DNA of 64,000 nt. Origin: Cacajao melanocephalus (Eukaryota; Chordata; Mammalia; Primates; Pitheciidae). Location of the stretch: the NCBI GenBank assembly GCA_963573385.1, contig CAUYLG010044555.1, positions 1-64,000 of the forward strand, read 5' to 3'. Under the pieces are notes generated by a model. It saw only the letters and a program-made list of their open reading frames with translations, ran no database searches and had not been told where the DNA came from. Within the stretch, counting starts at the first letter, position 1; each line of letters starts with the position of its first letter. This document shows positions 46,591-57,612 of this stretch, piece by piece. Made by a program: the position numbers and the translations under genes.

Positions 46591-46921
46591 TATATTAGTC
46601 AATTTTCACACTACTATAAAGAAATGCCTGAAATTGAGTGGTTTATAAAGGAAAGAGGTTGAATTGACTCACAGTTTTCCATACCTGAGGAGGCCTCAGG
46701 AAACTTACATTCATGGTGGAAAGTGAAGGGGAAGCAAGCACCAAGATGGCAGGAGGGAGAAGTGAGAGCACAGGAAAAAGCTGCCAGTGAGAACTCACTC
46801 ATTATCACGAGAACAACGTAGGGGAAACTGCCCCCATGATCCAGTCGCCTCCTTCCCTTGATATATGGGGATTACAATTTGAGATGAGATTTGGGTGGGG
46901 ACACAGAGCCAGATGGTATCA
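46591..46921 (-). mobile_element. THE1/MST-type MaLR solo LTR
   Basis: On the minus strand it starts with TGATACCATCTGGCTCTGTG, continues with the 'cccacccaaatctcatct' block, and ends near 'gaaaattgactaata'. That order is characteristic of THE1/MST LTRs, about 330 bp. No internal sequence is attached, so it is a solo LTR. It abuts the A-rich tail of the Alu to its left. Confidence 0.88.
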
Positions 46922-47013
46922 GTAGCTCTTTTAGTTTTAATGATGTGTGACTAAATTATTTATTTGCAGGGATAGTAGTCTAGGTTTTTATTTTTATTTA
47001 TTTTTGTGTTTTT

Positions 47014-47060
47014 TTGAGATGGAGTCTTGCTCTGTCACCAGGCTGGAGTGCAGTGGCATG
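47014..47060 (-). mobile_element. Alu, left piece of an interrupted copy
   Basis: Normal Alu up to 'gtgcagtggcatg', then broken by non-Alu sequence copied from 45.44 kb. Confidence 0.92.
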
Positions 47061-47298
47061 AAAAAGTCTATGCTACTTGAGGGTAGGAGCTGTGTTTCAC
47101 TTGTTGTTCCTGATGTACTCTTGCATTATCTTTTACATAGAAGGCACTCAGTAAATATTTAATAAATGTATTAAAAAAACAATAATTTTTCAAGTATTTA
47201 TGGTCTTTTAAACTGGGCCAACAAACTAGTTTTAAGTAAAGGTTTCTGTATTAATGAATAGGATATATAATTAACAGCAGTAATGTGCAAGTGGGTGC
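47061..47298 (+). repeat. Copy of 45441-45672 inside an Alu
   Basis: 238 bp align to 45441-45672 in the same orientation; the last 120 bp are almost identical. It carries an L2-like 3' end ('cttgagggtaggagctgtgt', 'taggcactcagtaaata' type) plus unique flank. Alu sequence resumes with 'gtcactgcaacctctacc'. Confidence 0.95.
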
Positions 47299-47842
<544 letters not shown>

Positions 47843-48354
47843 ATTTATTTTTTTTTTAATTGTCTTCCTTTATTGGACTTTCCTCACACATTTAAGACAT
47901 TTGATACATCAGAATTTCCCAAAGTTTGCTATTGCTGTGATGACTGAAGAATTTTTCTTGATAGAACTTTTAGCTTCAGTAAGAGGCAAACTTGAATGTA
48001 AGATTTTTTTGCTTTAAGAAAATTCAGATTTTAATTTTATTAGATAAATTAACAAGAGGAAATTATTTTTAGAATTTAAACCTTAGTATAGAACAATTAC
48101 AGCTTTTAAGAGATTTTCTTCCTGCCATATTGTAGTGTAAGGTAGTCATGCTTCTCATCATTGCATTTTCTGCATCTACTTGAGATTTGTTGTGAATGTT
48201 GCATTAACGGACCCGAGACACGTTGATTATATACAGTGTATTTGTAATTAGTACGTACAGAGTCCCCTAGATTTTGGAGACATCCAGAAAGATCACTAGA
48301 AAAAGATGTTTTAGTATAAATCATGTAAACATGGTTCTATGTACATTCTACATT
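47843..48354. other. Unique intronic tract
   Basis: Nothing recognised. Confidence 0.45.
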
Positions 48355-48500
48355 TTGATCAGTTTTCTGTCTCTCCCAGTGAACTATATGCATCTTGAAA
48401 ACAGTACTGTGACTTAATCATCTTGATTCCACAATGCCTAGATGGGGCCTTTTGCGTAGCAGGCATTTTGCTGATGTTAGTGGAATGAATGAAGTAATTC
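48355..48500 (+). mobile_element. L2-like 3' terminus
   Basis: 'cacaatgcctagatggggcc' and 'ttagtggaatgaatgaagta' resemble a decayed L2 end. Confidence 0.5.
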
Positions 48501-49012
48501 TCTCTGAAAAGATGAATTATAAATATACTACTGATGAGCCAGGGAATTTCCTGAGTCTCTTCTTAAAATCCAGGTGAATTCTTGTGGAAATATGACTGAA
48601 TCTTAACTGTTTCTAACCACAGTCATATATTTCCAGGGTGTAATAAAGCTGATACCATTATGAGACATTTATATGACTATTATATAATAAGGTAAGGTCC
48701 GTCAAGTGACCACACCACAATGCTTGGTGGCTAATAGGCACACAATAGATGATAGCCTTTGTTTCCTTCTTCTGATTGTCTTAGGTTTTATGTCAGGGTC
48801 ACTATCAGAATTACTAAAGATAGGGGAAATTGCATTTCTGTTTGGACAAATATAGCAGTTAAAGATTCTGTTTTGATGTGCCCAGATTTATAATTCTGCA
48901 GGAAAACAGAAGTCAGAGCAACTGGCAGGCTGAACTGGTATACAGTATAACCCAGACAGTGGACCTGCACAGTGTCATAGTATTTTCTGGGCTGGCTGTT
49001 CTAGTCACAAGG

Positions 49013-49026
49013 TATTTGAGAATTTT

Positions 49027-49072
<46 letters not shown>

Positions 49073-49097
49073 TTCGAGAATTTTATTTACACACACA
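49013..49097. repeat. Compound (AC)n microsatellite
   Basis: 'tatttgagaattttattt' plus (AC)20 (49031-49070), then 'tattcgagaattttattt' plus a short (AC)n: the whole unit is duplicated. It lies 380 bp upstream of the GTF2F2 exon. Confidence 0.95.
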
Positions 49098-49458
49098 TAC
49101 AGTCTTTTATTTAGTGGTTTAGACTGGCTGTGTTTTCAGAAGTTAGTTCTTTGTCAAAGATGATAACCTTTATACTCTTTAATTTGATTTTATGCCCTTT
49201 TAAGCCACCTTATTTAGGAGCTAAATGTGTAAAAGCTGTTACTGGCAAAGGGCTGCAGCAGCCTAATAAACAAATCTGACAGGAGCCCAGTTTGTTAGTA
49301 GGCCAAGAATAAGGTTTCTCTCTATTCTGACCAGTGAGATTCCTAAAACTTAACTATTTTTTTCTTGATTTTTGTTATTAACTATATTTGATTGTCATAT
49401 TACTGCGTTTAGTGTGTCAATGAAATATCTTGAAAATGATGCGTTATCTGTGAATACT

Positions 49459-49476
49459 TTTTTTTTCTCATTCAAG
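49459..49476 (+). promoter_or_regulatory. GTF2F2: 3' splice site of the GTF2F2 exon
   Basis: An unbroken T/C-rich tract with nine T residues precedes the AG at 49475-49476. It closes an intron of at least 49 kb. Confidence 0.85.
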
Positions 49477-49558
49477 ATAAGCTGTCATTGGAAGGAATAG
49501 TGGTACAAAGAGCTGAATGCCGACCAGCTGCCAGTGAAAACTACATGCGATTGAAAAG
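49477..49558 (+). CDS. GTF2F2: GTF2F2 (TFIIF subunit RAP30) internal coding exon, residues 102-129
   Basis: Translated in the second forward phase, the 82 nt give DKLSLEGIVVQRAEC and then RPAASENYMRLKR, which matches RAP30 from Asp102 to Arg129 as I know it. The exon is bounded by a pyrimidine-rich tract ending in AG (49475-49476) and a GT donor (49559-49560). Both edges split a codon: G|AT for Asp102 at the 5' side and AG|N for Arg129 at the 3' side. RAP30 pairs with GTF2F1 (RAP74) to form TFIIF, which binds RNA polymerase II and brings it to the promoter. This exon covers the end of the dimerisation domain and the start of the linker. No other exon of the gene was recognised in the window. 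Confidence 0.96.
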
Positions 49559-49564
49559 GTTGGT
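49559..49564 (+). promoter_or_regulatory. GTF2F2: 5' splice site of the GTF2F2 exon
   Basis: AAAAG|GTTGGT. The T at +3 and G at +4 are off consensus, so this donor is moderate rather than strong. The intron that follows runs past the window end. Confidence 0.8.
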
Positions 49565-49917
49565 GTTTTGTAACTCCAAAATGATATCTGATATTTTTCT
49601 TTGGGGATTGAGATACATGTGTTGTATCACCTGTTGACTGCATGAAAACTGTGGTTATTGTTGAGTGTTTGCTTCAAAAGCTGTTTGGTTTTAAAAGCAA
49701 GTAAGGGTTTCTTTGGCACTAAAGAACTTTCAGTATCTGGGCTGTTTATTTGAGGTATTTTAAGCTCCTTTGTTCATATATCCTGGAATCAAAGTTTTTA
49801 AACTATATTTTCTAGTTGTCTAGTTGAGTCTTTAAAGACATGTAATATCTTTGTACTATTTTATTTTCCTGGGTGTCATTTTTCCATAATAAATATGTAT
49901 CCAAAATACTGTAACTG

Positions 49918-50178
49918 GGCCAGGCATGGTGGCACGTGCCTATAATCCCAGCATTTTGAGAGGCTGAGGTAGACGAATCATTCAAGCGCAGGGGTTCGAG
50001 AACAACCAGGGCAACCTGGCGATACCCTATCTCTACAAAAAGAGAAAAATTAGCCGGGCATGGCTGAGATGTGAGGATTGCTTGGGCCTGGGAAGTCAAG
50101 GCTGCAGTGAGCTGAGATCATGCCACTGCACTCCAGCCTGGGTGACCCAATGAGACCTTGTCTCAAAAAAAAAAAAAA
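49918..50178 (+). mobile_element. Alu, internally deleted
   Basis: 360 bp downstream of the GTF2F2 exon; second monomer shortened at 'gggcatggctgagatgtgag'. Confidence 0.92.
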
Positions 50179-50469
50179 TTTATGCTGTATAAAGCAAGTG
50201 TAGTTGCCAGAATATCATCCTGTTCTCTTCATCTATAGAGAAATTTTTATAAACACTTTATTAGAGAGTTTGTTTCAGAATCTGTCCCTGCCCCCTACAT
50301 TTTTTATGTGGTTAATATTTTGTAATTACTATTTGAAGATACTGATTACAAATTCTTGATACTCCAAGATAAAGAATCAGCAATTTTTTAAACCCTGAAG
50401 AAATATATTATACCTGTTTCATAATTTATTTTTAATGTGATTTAGCCCCATGTGATTTAGGATTATACT

Positions 50470-50580
50470 TTTTTCATTTGTTCATTCAGTCCTTAGTGTC
50501 TGCCAGGTGCTTTTTTAGGAGTGAGAGAAATAGCAGTAAACAAAGCAGACAAAAATCTCTACCACAGCTTCCACTGTAGC
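50470..50580 (+). repeat. Old LINE/SINE-type dispersed fragment
   Basis: 'gtctgccaggtgctttttta', 'cagtaaacaaagcagacaaa' and 'atctctacc' follow the same block as at 31.65 kb, better preserved. Confidence 0.6.
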
Positions 50581-51182
50581 AGATTGAGGTACACTGAATT
50601 GGTAGTGGAGAAGACACTGCTGAAGCAGTGATAGTGGCCTCTTGGATATCAACATTCTCATCTAGAAAAGAGGCCAGTTGAGCCAGATCATCTCTACATT
50701 TTGCATCATCTTTAAAAGTTTCCCTCTTTTGTCAATTAGATTAGACTCAATCTCCTGAGAATGACATAGACTTGCTCTCTTGTCAAATAATTTCTAATTT
50801 AAATGCCTCCTTGGGGCAAATAAAAGAATGACAAACAAAATGAAAAATATTTGTAACAGAAGATAGCTTTGGAAAACAGGCAGAAGATGTTTCTTTTGTT
50901 GGTTTTAGTTTATACAATTTATTATATAATAAATTTTTGAAGTCTTTTTGAAAATTTGTCTCTTCAAATAACTACTGAAATTGAAAAATGCAAAATTTGA
51001 TTACCAGGCTGCTTACCAATATCTTTTTCTGTGGCCCTAATTTTCTTTAAAGGGTTCTAAAGATTGCTGATGATGAGATCAGGCAGGTCACCTGCTGTGT
51101 TTATGAAACGGCTGCTGTTTTCCTACCAAAAAAAGTGAAAATTGTTTAGCCTTTCAAATGTCCTGAAAAATCAGCTGTTATA
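50581..51182. other. Unique intronic tract
   Basis: Nothing recognised. Confidence 0.45.
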
Positions 51183-51422
51183 TAGTCGTGCACTATATAA
51201 GGACGTCTTGTGGTCTCGTAAGATTATAATACTGTATTTTTTCTGTTCCTTTTCTGTGTTTAGATACACAAATACTTAAAATTGTGTTACAGTTGCCTAC
51301 AGTATTCATTACAGTAATGTGTATACCATCAAGGTTTGTGTAAGTACACTCTGTAATTTGCACAACAATGAAATTGCCTAACAACGCATTTCTCAAAATG
51401 TATCTCCATTGTTAAGCCATGT
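51183..51422 (-). mobile_element. MER-type DNA transposon, near full length
   Basis: 'ctcgtaagattataatactg', 'gttacagttgcctacagtat', 'gtgtaagtacactctgtaat' and 'cctaacaacgcatttctcaa' appear in the order of a well-known medium-frequency DNA transposon. The ends are inverted ('agtcgtgcac' left, 'ttgttaagccatgta' right). A truncated Alu abuts its right end. Confidence 0.65.
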
Positions 51423-51642
51423 ATGGGAGGCCAAGGCTTGAGCCCAGGAGTTTGAGACCAGCCTGGGCAACATAGAGAAACCCCATCCCTACAACAACAA
51501 CAACAATTAGCCAAGCATGGTGGTACACACTGAAGTGGGAGGATGGCTTGAGTCCGGAGGTCAAGGCTGCAGTGAGCTGAGATTGCACCACTGCACTTCT
51601 GCGTGGGCAACAGAGCGAGACCCTGTCTAAAAAAAAAACAAC
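51423..51642 (+). mobile_element. Alu, 5'-truncated
   Basis: Starts at 'gggaggccaaggcttgagcc'; abuts a MER-type element. Confidence 0.9.
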
Positions 51643-51934
51643 ACTGGAATAATTTTTAAAACTCAAAGGTTTTATATATCTATATATATCTATATATATA
51701 GACATATATATTTCCTTTTTGTGAGCTCTCTGATATTTTCACTTTAAGATGGGGGAGCACAGGAGTTTTTTCAGTAGCTAAGTGTTGTGTCACCCTGAAC
51801 ATCTCTTGTTTTCTTTGGAATTCCCCGTCTCTTCTGCCTGCACTCTTGTGTTCCTTGGTTAATGACTCGCCTGACATACCCAAATGTGTGATTTTTAATA
51901 TATGAGGCTGTAAGTCTTTTTTAATCAAAGGGGT

Positions 51935-51977
51935 GGTGTGTGTGTGTGTGTGTGTGTGTGTGCGCATGTGTGTGTGT
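51935..51977. repeat. (GT)n microsatellite
   Basis: About 40 bp of GT with a GCGCATG interruption, at the tail side of the next Alu. Confidence 0.95.
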
Positions 51978-52204
51978 TTGAGACGGTGTCTTACTCTGTT
52001 GCCCAAGCTGGAGTGTAGCGGCATGATCTCAGCTCACTGCAACCTCCGCGCCCTCGGGTTCAAACTATTCTCCTGCCTCAGACTATGGAGTACCTGGGAT
52101 TATAGGCATGTGCCACCATGCCTGGTAATTTTTTGTATTTTTAGTGGAGACGGGATTGCCTCCCCAAGTGCTGGGATTACAGGCATGAACCACTGCGCCA
52201 TCCC
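51978..52204 (-). mobile_element. Alu, internally deleted
   Basis: Jumps from 'agtggagacgggattg' to 'cctccccaagtgctggg'. Forms an inverted pair with the Alu at 51423. Confidence 0.92.
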
Positions 52205-52249
52205 AAAGTTTGTTTTTGTTTTTAAGACATTAGAACAGTAAGTTCCTTG

Positions 52250-52640
52250 AGGGAGTCTGGCCTCATCTTATTCCGCTGCCACTCTAAGTCGAGTGTGCAC
52301 CAGATCAAAGCCAGCCGTTCTTACTCTTCCCCAAGTGCATCAAGTGCTTCCATGTCCCAAATGTCCGCAGTGCTCTTGGTTGCTTTAAAATTCAACTCAA
52401 ACAGGAAATCTCCCTGACTGTTTCTTCCACACAGAATAAGTACCATGTCCACCAAACTGCTGCTACACTTTTTTTTTTTAAATAAACCATTAATCACATT
52501 TTGCTTTTTATTTTACTTTTATTACTTTTGTTTATGTCTCTGCTAGATTGTGAGCTCCTTGAGGTCAGGGACTGTATCTTGTTCATCTTCATTCTAACAG
52601 CTTGATGTTCAGTTAATCCTAGTAGAGTAACCAAAGATTA
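52250..52640 (+). mobile_element. L2 3' end
   Basis: 'aaattcaactcaaacaggaa' and 'gattgtgagctccttgaggt' with 'cagggactgtatcttgttca' mark the L2 tail. Confidence 0.7.
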
Positions 52641-54137
52641 GCATTTTAAAGTTAAGGATTTATAGTTATACCTTGGTAATGAATCTCCAGAGTTGATACT
52701 CTGTTTTAGCTGTGTTTAAAATTCAAATTATAAATCCTGAGAAGCAGTATTGGCATGTGGTGGTGTTTCTACAAAGCCTTACAGCTTTGCAGGATAAAAA
52801 TACCTTAGCACACAGTTTCTCTTTGTTCACTCACAGTTGAAAATCAATAGGGCTAACCTGAGGCAAAATTGTGAAGTTTATCCAGGCATCTCCTTTTTTC
52901 ACTTTTTCTGTTTAGCAATGTCTGTCTTTAGGCATCTGCTTTTTATCTTGTTCTGATCTTTTTAGCCTGTCAGTTCTGAATACATTTTAAGAATGAATGG
53001 GCATAAGTTAAACTGGGTATTTGGTTTTAAACCTTTTATTACTAAGTGTGAAATAAAAGCCATTAGATTACCTGTTCAAGGAATTTGAGTAGGCAGATTT
53101 TTCCCCCCATGAGAAAGAAAGAGAACTTACTGAAATTAAACCATTTATAGATTGGACCCAAACACAAAATTAAGGAATCGTTTTAGTTTGCTGGAGGATT
53201 TGTCACCAGGACAACCATCTCTGCTTCGTGGACCAAATGGGCAGATCTGACCTAGCTGCATTTGTTGGAGATCTGTTCTGATGATTTAAAATGAGTGCTG
53301 AAGGTGACCCACAAAAGTGGCCAAATTCCCTTAGACAGGACCAGGACGGTCCCTGACTAGTCCATATGGCATCATTGTACATATTAGAAAAAGGTACTCC
53401 TTTCTCAAGTGTTTTTATTTTTATCTGTCAGAAAATTGTGGTAATTTACAGATTTTGTTAAACAAGAAATTGCTGCCATCTGCCAGAAAATTAACACTAT
53501 AATTGCCATCACTGATGTGAATGTGCCCCTTTAACACAACGTCATTGTGCACTACCAAACCGGCCAATCTGGGAAGGGGCTGCACCCTCCAGTTTGCGGC
53601 AGGCCAGTGTGTCCTATTTTCTTACCAGTTTACTTAAAACATTTTAAATAAACTTGCCTGTCCTTGCAGGCACTAAAATTTCCAACTCTTGGTCTTTGAT
53701 TTTTCTGAAATATTGGAAGATGCAGGAAAGATACCCCATGTTCTTTGTTCAAGAAAAAGGGTCTCATTTAGGAAATTGAATTGGTGGGGTGCTGAATGGT
53801 CTGGGATTGTTAAAAACTGTTGATCAAGTCTTTAGCTTACTATTAGGAAAAACTAATTTAGGCTTTGGAATGATCAGGATTTAAATATTCTTAGTAGCTT
53901 ATCACTGACAGTACAGGAACACCTGACTCCTAGGTTTGTTACATGCTTTCTTGCTTGAGACTCTAGCGCAATTGCCATGGGATGTATTGTAAAAATTATT
54001 TAAGGAATCTTTGAGTTTATAAGTAGAGAAAGAGAAGATGTCGGTTTAAATAAATTACTTATAGGCAGAATGGTTCAGCCTACATAGTGGGTTCCTCATT
54101 TTTATATGGCTTCATATTATATGAATTAGAAGCTCTG
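52641..54137. other. Repeat-poor intronic tract, possible conserved non-coding sequence
   Basis: About 1.5 kb without an evident repeat. 53140-53640 is GC-balanced and lacks repeat signatures. Confidence 0.4.
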
Positions 54138-54322
54138 CTTCAGCCTCTTGAGTAGCTGGGACTACAGGTGTGTGCCACCACGCCTGGCTAATTTTTGTAC
54201 TTTTAGGAGAGACGGGGTTTCACCATACTAACTAGGCTGGTCTTGAACTCCTAACCTCGTGATCCACCACCTCAGCCTCCCAAATTGCTGGGATTATAAG
54301 CGGGAGCCACTGCACCCAGCCG
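54138..54322 (-). mobile_element. Alu, truncated
   Basis: Begins mid-element without A-tail; followed on the right by an A run (54339-54352). Confidence 0.9.
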
Positions 54323-54364
54323 TGACTATTCTTCCAAAAAAAAAAAAAAAAATCTCATTTCCAT

Positions 54365-54475
54365 TCTCACAAAAAAGAAAATTGAATCACAGAAAAGTTG
54401 TGATTTGCCCAAGGTCATGATTTGTAAATGGCAAAGCTGGAATTTGAACCCACATCTGATTGATTCCAAGGGAAT
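54365..54475 (-). mobile_element. MIR SINE fragment
   Basis: 'gatttgcccaaggtcatgat' and 'gctggaatttgaacccacat' are reverse MIR core. Confidence 0.75.
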
Positions 54476-55187
54476 CAGATGACAGGCTGCCTCTGATTTC
54501 AGTTTTCAGTTGCTAAAGGTTGCCTGGGTTATTTGTAGGAAAAGAGAAGGGAGCTGGTAGTCCCTCTCTCCTCCCTCTTTTTGAATGACCTTCAAAGCCC
54601 CACAACTAAAACCATCATTGTTAGCACCATCGTTCTGTTACATTATAAAATAAATATAAGATTCATATAAGATGTAAAACTGTCTCATTGTTTTAGTTTG
54701 GAATTTTTATCTAATTTCTTAATTTTATAATTAAAAAAATGAACTTGGACAGCATGATTGAATTGAATTTCGAAGCTGCATATTTCTGCAGGAGAGGTAG
54801 TACATTAAATGATTTTATGAGTCTGTGAAGTTTATTTTACTTTTCTGAAGTTTATGTGAAATCTCTAATGCTGTGGGTAGTTTTGATGAACTCTAGTAGT
54901 TGTGCCGTTTTGAAAATCTAATCCATGATATATCCCAGATATTTCAATTGTCGTATATTGTACACTTTCATTTTTATGACTTGAAAACCTCAAAATGTCT
55001 AAAACCTTTTTTAAGGTGTTATATATTTGAGGAAATCCCAAAGGAAGGAATTAATAATATTCATGCACAAACTTTTCAAACTGAAAAATAGGACATGTCA
55101 TAAAACGGGAAAGGGTGACATATATGGGCTTAGTGAGGTTATATAAAACAAAATATGCCAATGAATGGTATTCCCAGTAGAATGCGG
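54476..55187. other. AT-rich intronic tract
   Basis: Nothing recognised. Confidence 0.45.
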
Positions 55188-55310
55188 CTCCATGAGGGCA
55201 AGACCTTTTTTGTCTGATTCATTTATGGGTGTGTGTCTGATGAACAGGGGAGTGTCTGGCACCTAGTAGGTGTGTGATAAATACTTGTTGAATAAAGGAA
55301 GGAATGAAAA
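55188..55310 (+). mobile_element. L2 3' terminus
   Basis: 'ctccatgagggcaagacctt', 'tctggcacctagtaggtgtg' and 'acttgttgaataaa' are the L2 end. Confidence 0.75.
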
Positions 55311-55944
55311 GTATGTGATTTGGCTTTATGGATTTGTGTCCTGCAGGATGCCCAGGGTTTGATCACAATGAGTCATTCTTTTTTAAGCTATTGCATTTCA
55401 AGTTGATTTATCTGCTTTTGTTACTTCCCTGTGTTTTGTAGCTTCAGAGTGCCATTTATTACTCATTTGTTTAACAGGTATTTACTGAGCATCTAGAGTA
55501 TACTAAGCAGTGTAACGTTAAAAAGCAACTAGAGCTTATGTTTCTTGGAAAATTGATCATACTAATTTAATGTACCTAATGATTTAGGGTATTAAGCTGT
55601 GTGAAAAGTTGGCACAGACAGTAAATACTAGATTTCAGAAGTCAAACTTCATCATGTAAGTATTTTCCATACTTACAGGACCATGTAAATATCAATGGAC
55701 TTTAACTAGGTAAAGAGTGGAAAGAGGGCTTCCAGACAAGACTGGCAAAGCATAACCAGGGAAGGGATAAAGCAATAGCAGTGTTCTAGGAAACTTAGTA
55801 GAGATCATCCTGGTAAAGAAGAGATGGACAGATAAAGGAATACATAAAATTACCTAGTAGGTTGGGCTGATGGTAGAGTATTTTGTGCCAGACTGAACAG
55901 GCTAGACTTGATCTAGTAAGAGTCACTGATTGAGTGTATTTTAT
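55311..55944. other. Intronic tract
   Basis: A short decayed 'atttactgagcatctagag' block at 55485 hints at an old repeat; otherwise nothing. Confidence 0.4.
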
Positions 55945-56108
55945 TCCAAGGGGGGTTCCTAGGTCTCCTTCAGGGCTCTGTCCTTAGTACATTCTCCTCC
56001 TTTGGTTACTGACTTTAGTCATCTTTGTAGGCACCTACTTATTGCCTGAACTTTTTATCTCTTACGTTATCTTGGTAAGTGATCCCATCCACTTAAAGTG
56101 TGTGTGTG

Positions 56109-56145
<37 letters not shown>

Positions 56146-56300
56146 AGAGAAACTCCCAGAATTTTTTATCTCTAGACCCCTCCAGACCTCTCTCCTGAGC
56201 TTCATACTCATATACACCATTCCCCTTGATAGCTCAGGGCCGTTCTTTCCGCTTAAGCACAAATCTTTCACCAGATCTTCAACTGAAAGCCTCCTTCCCA
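55945..56300 (+). mobile_element. L3/CR1 LINE fragment
   Basis: 'cagggctctgtccttagtac', 'tctctagacccctccagacc' and 'ctcctgagcttcatactcat' follow the L3/CR1 order. A (GT)n(GA)n microsatellite has grown inside it. Confidence 0.7.
56098..56151. repeat. (GT)13(GA)13-type compound microsatellite
   Basis: GT run to 56123 then GA run to 56151, inside the L3/CR1 fragment. Confidence 0.95.
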
Positions 56301-56570
56301 CCAGGCAGTTCTCTCAGTTTAGATGGAACCTCCGTAGATGGGCCTTTCCTGACCACTGCTAGGTGCAATAGTATATAGACTTCTCACCACCACCACCACT
56401 TCCACCACCACCTAATTACGTGCTGTGACATTACCCAGGCTTATTGACTGCTGTGTGACTATTGTAATTAATTAATTACGAAGTATTGACTGTATCTCCA
56501 CCACCTAGCGTAGTGCCTCATACATGATAGTGCTCAATAAATATTCCTGGCATGAATGAGTGTTTATCAT
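56300..56570 (+). mobile_element. L2-like 3' end after the L3/CR1 piece
   Basis: 'ccacctagcgtagtgcctca' then 'agtgctcaataaatattcct' and 'gaatgagtg' give an L2-like end. A CCA/ACC-rich run lies at 56388-56413. Confidence 0.6.
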
Positions 56571-56630
56571 AACCTTTTTAGCCTCTTTCATTTTTTGGAG
56601 ATTTATCTGAAGTTAACAGAGTGTTTTTCT

Positions 56631-56770
56631 GTTAACAAAATCCCAAAGGAATTTGTTAAAATCTCAAATAAATTTAACAAAATCCCAAAGGAATTCGTTA
56701 AATTTGTTAAATTCCTTTGGGATTTTGTTAAATTTATTTGGGAATTTAACAAGGGCCCTACCCTTGTTAA
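56631..56770. repeat. Nested palindrome and direct repeat cluster
   Basis: 56653-56702 and 56703-56752 are 50-bp inverted arms with no spacer and a few mismatches. A direct copy of the inner part precedes them (56631-56660 matches 56675-56704). A perfect 10-bp hairpin (ttaacaaggg/cccttgttaa, 5-nt loop, 56746-56770) closes the right side. Confidence 0.95.
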
Positions 56771-57074
56771 GTTTTTTATTTGTTGAATCCTCATAAAATT
56801 GAATTGACTTTTATTTAATATATTCCAAGTTAATTTTAGAATCTCCATGAAAGAATCCCCCTTCTCTTTAAAATGGCATGTCTTTGATACGGCATAGCAT
56901 GATACATAAATGTACCTTAGCTTACATAAGGAATTAAAGATGTCATTGCCTATTAGAACTAAAGTTAATACTATAGAATGAGCAGAGTTTTTTTGTTTTT
57001 GTTTTTTTTTTTTGCTCAGAATCAATATTGTATACTGTAATACCAAGGGTTTTACAGCCCAAGCTTCAGAAATG

Positions 57075-57180
57075 CATGGAAACCCATTCAGTAAACCTTG
57101 AACATCTATTATATACCAGGCACTCAGGAATGAAAAGATAAATAAGACCCTTTTCCTGCCCTTGAGTTGTTCACTGTAGA
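57075..57180 (+). repeat. Old LINE/SINE-type dispersed fragment
   Basis: 'atctattatataccaggcac' and 'aagacccttttcctgccctt' belong to the same dispersed block. Confidence 0.55.
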
Positions 57181-57286
57181 TAATTTGTTCTTTGATATGC
57201 AACATCCTGTGTGGTTTCAAAAAGATAAATACTAAACCTGCTTCATGAACTATGGCTAGGTCTTTTAGCTTTTAAGACTTCATTTT

Positions 57287-57612
57287 GGCTGGGCACTGTG
57301 GCTTACATCTGTAATCCCAGGCCTTTGGAAGACCAAAGCGGGAGGATTGCTTGAGCCCAGGAGTTGGAGACCATCCTGGGCAGTGTAGTGAGACTTCATC
57401 TGTATAAAAACCTTAAAAAATCAACTGAGGGTTGTGTGCGCCAGTAGTCCCAGCTATGCCTATAGTCCCAGCTACTCCAGAGGCTGAGGTGGGCGAATCA
57501 CTTGAGTCCAGGAGGCACAGGAGGTTACAGTGAGCCGAGATGGAGCCGCTGCACTCCAGCCTAGGCAACAGAGGGAGGGAGACCTTGTCTCAATTTAAAA
57601 AAAAAAAAAAGT
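57287..57612 (+). mobile_element. Alu with small internal duplication
   Basis: 'agtcccagctatgcctatag' repeats the monomer-link block. Confidence 0.92.

Noticed and set aside
46591..46921. Proviral coding region next to the LTR
   Set aside because: Only a solo LTR is present; both flanks are Alu or unique DNA.
49029..49070. CRISPR-like or tandem-array interpretation of short repeats
   Set aside because: Only simple microsatellites occur; there are no spaced repeat units, and the genome is vertebrate.
56603..57220. 205-codon minus-strand frame
   Set aside because: It is the second longest open frame, but it runs through the nested palindrome and an old repeat, is low-complexity in places (KKKKQKQK), and resembles no protein.
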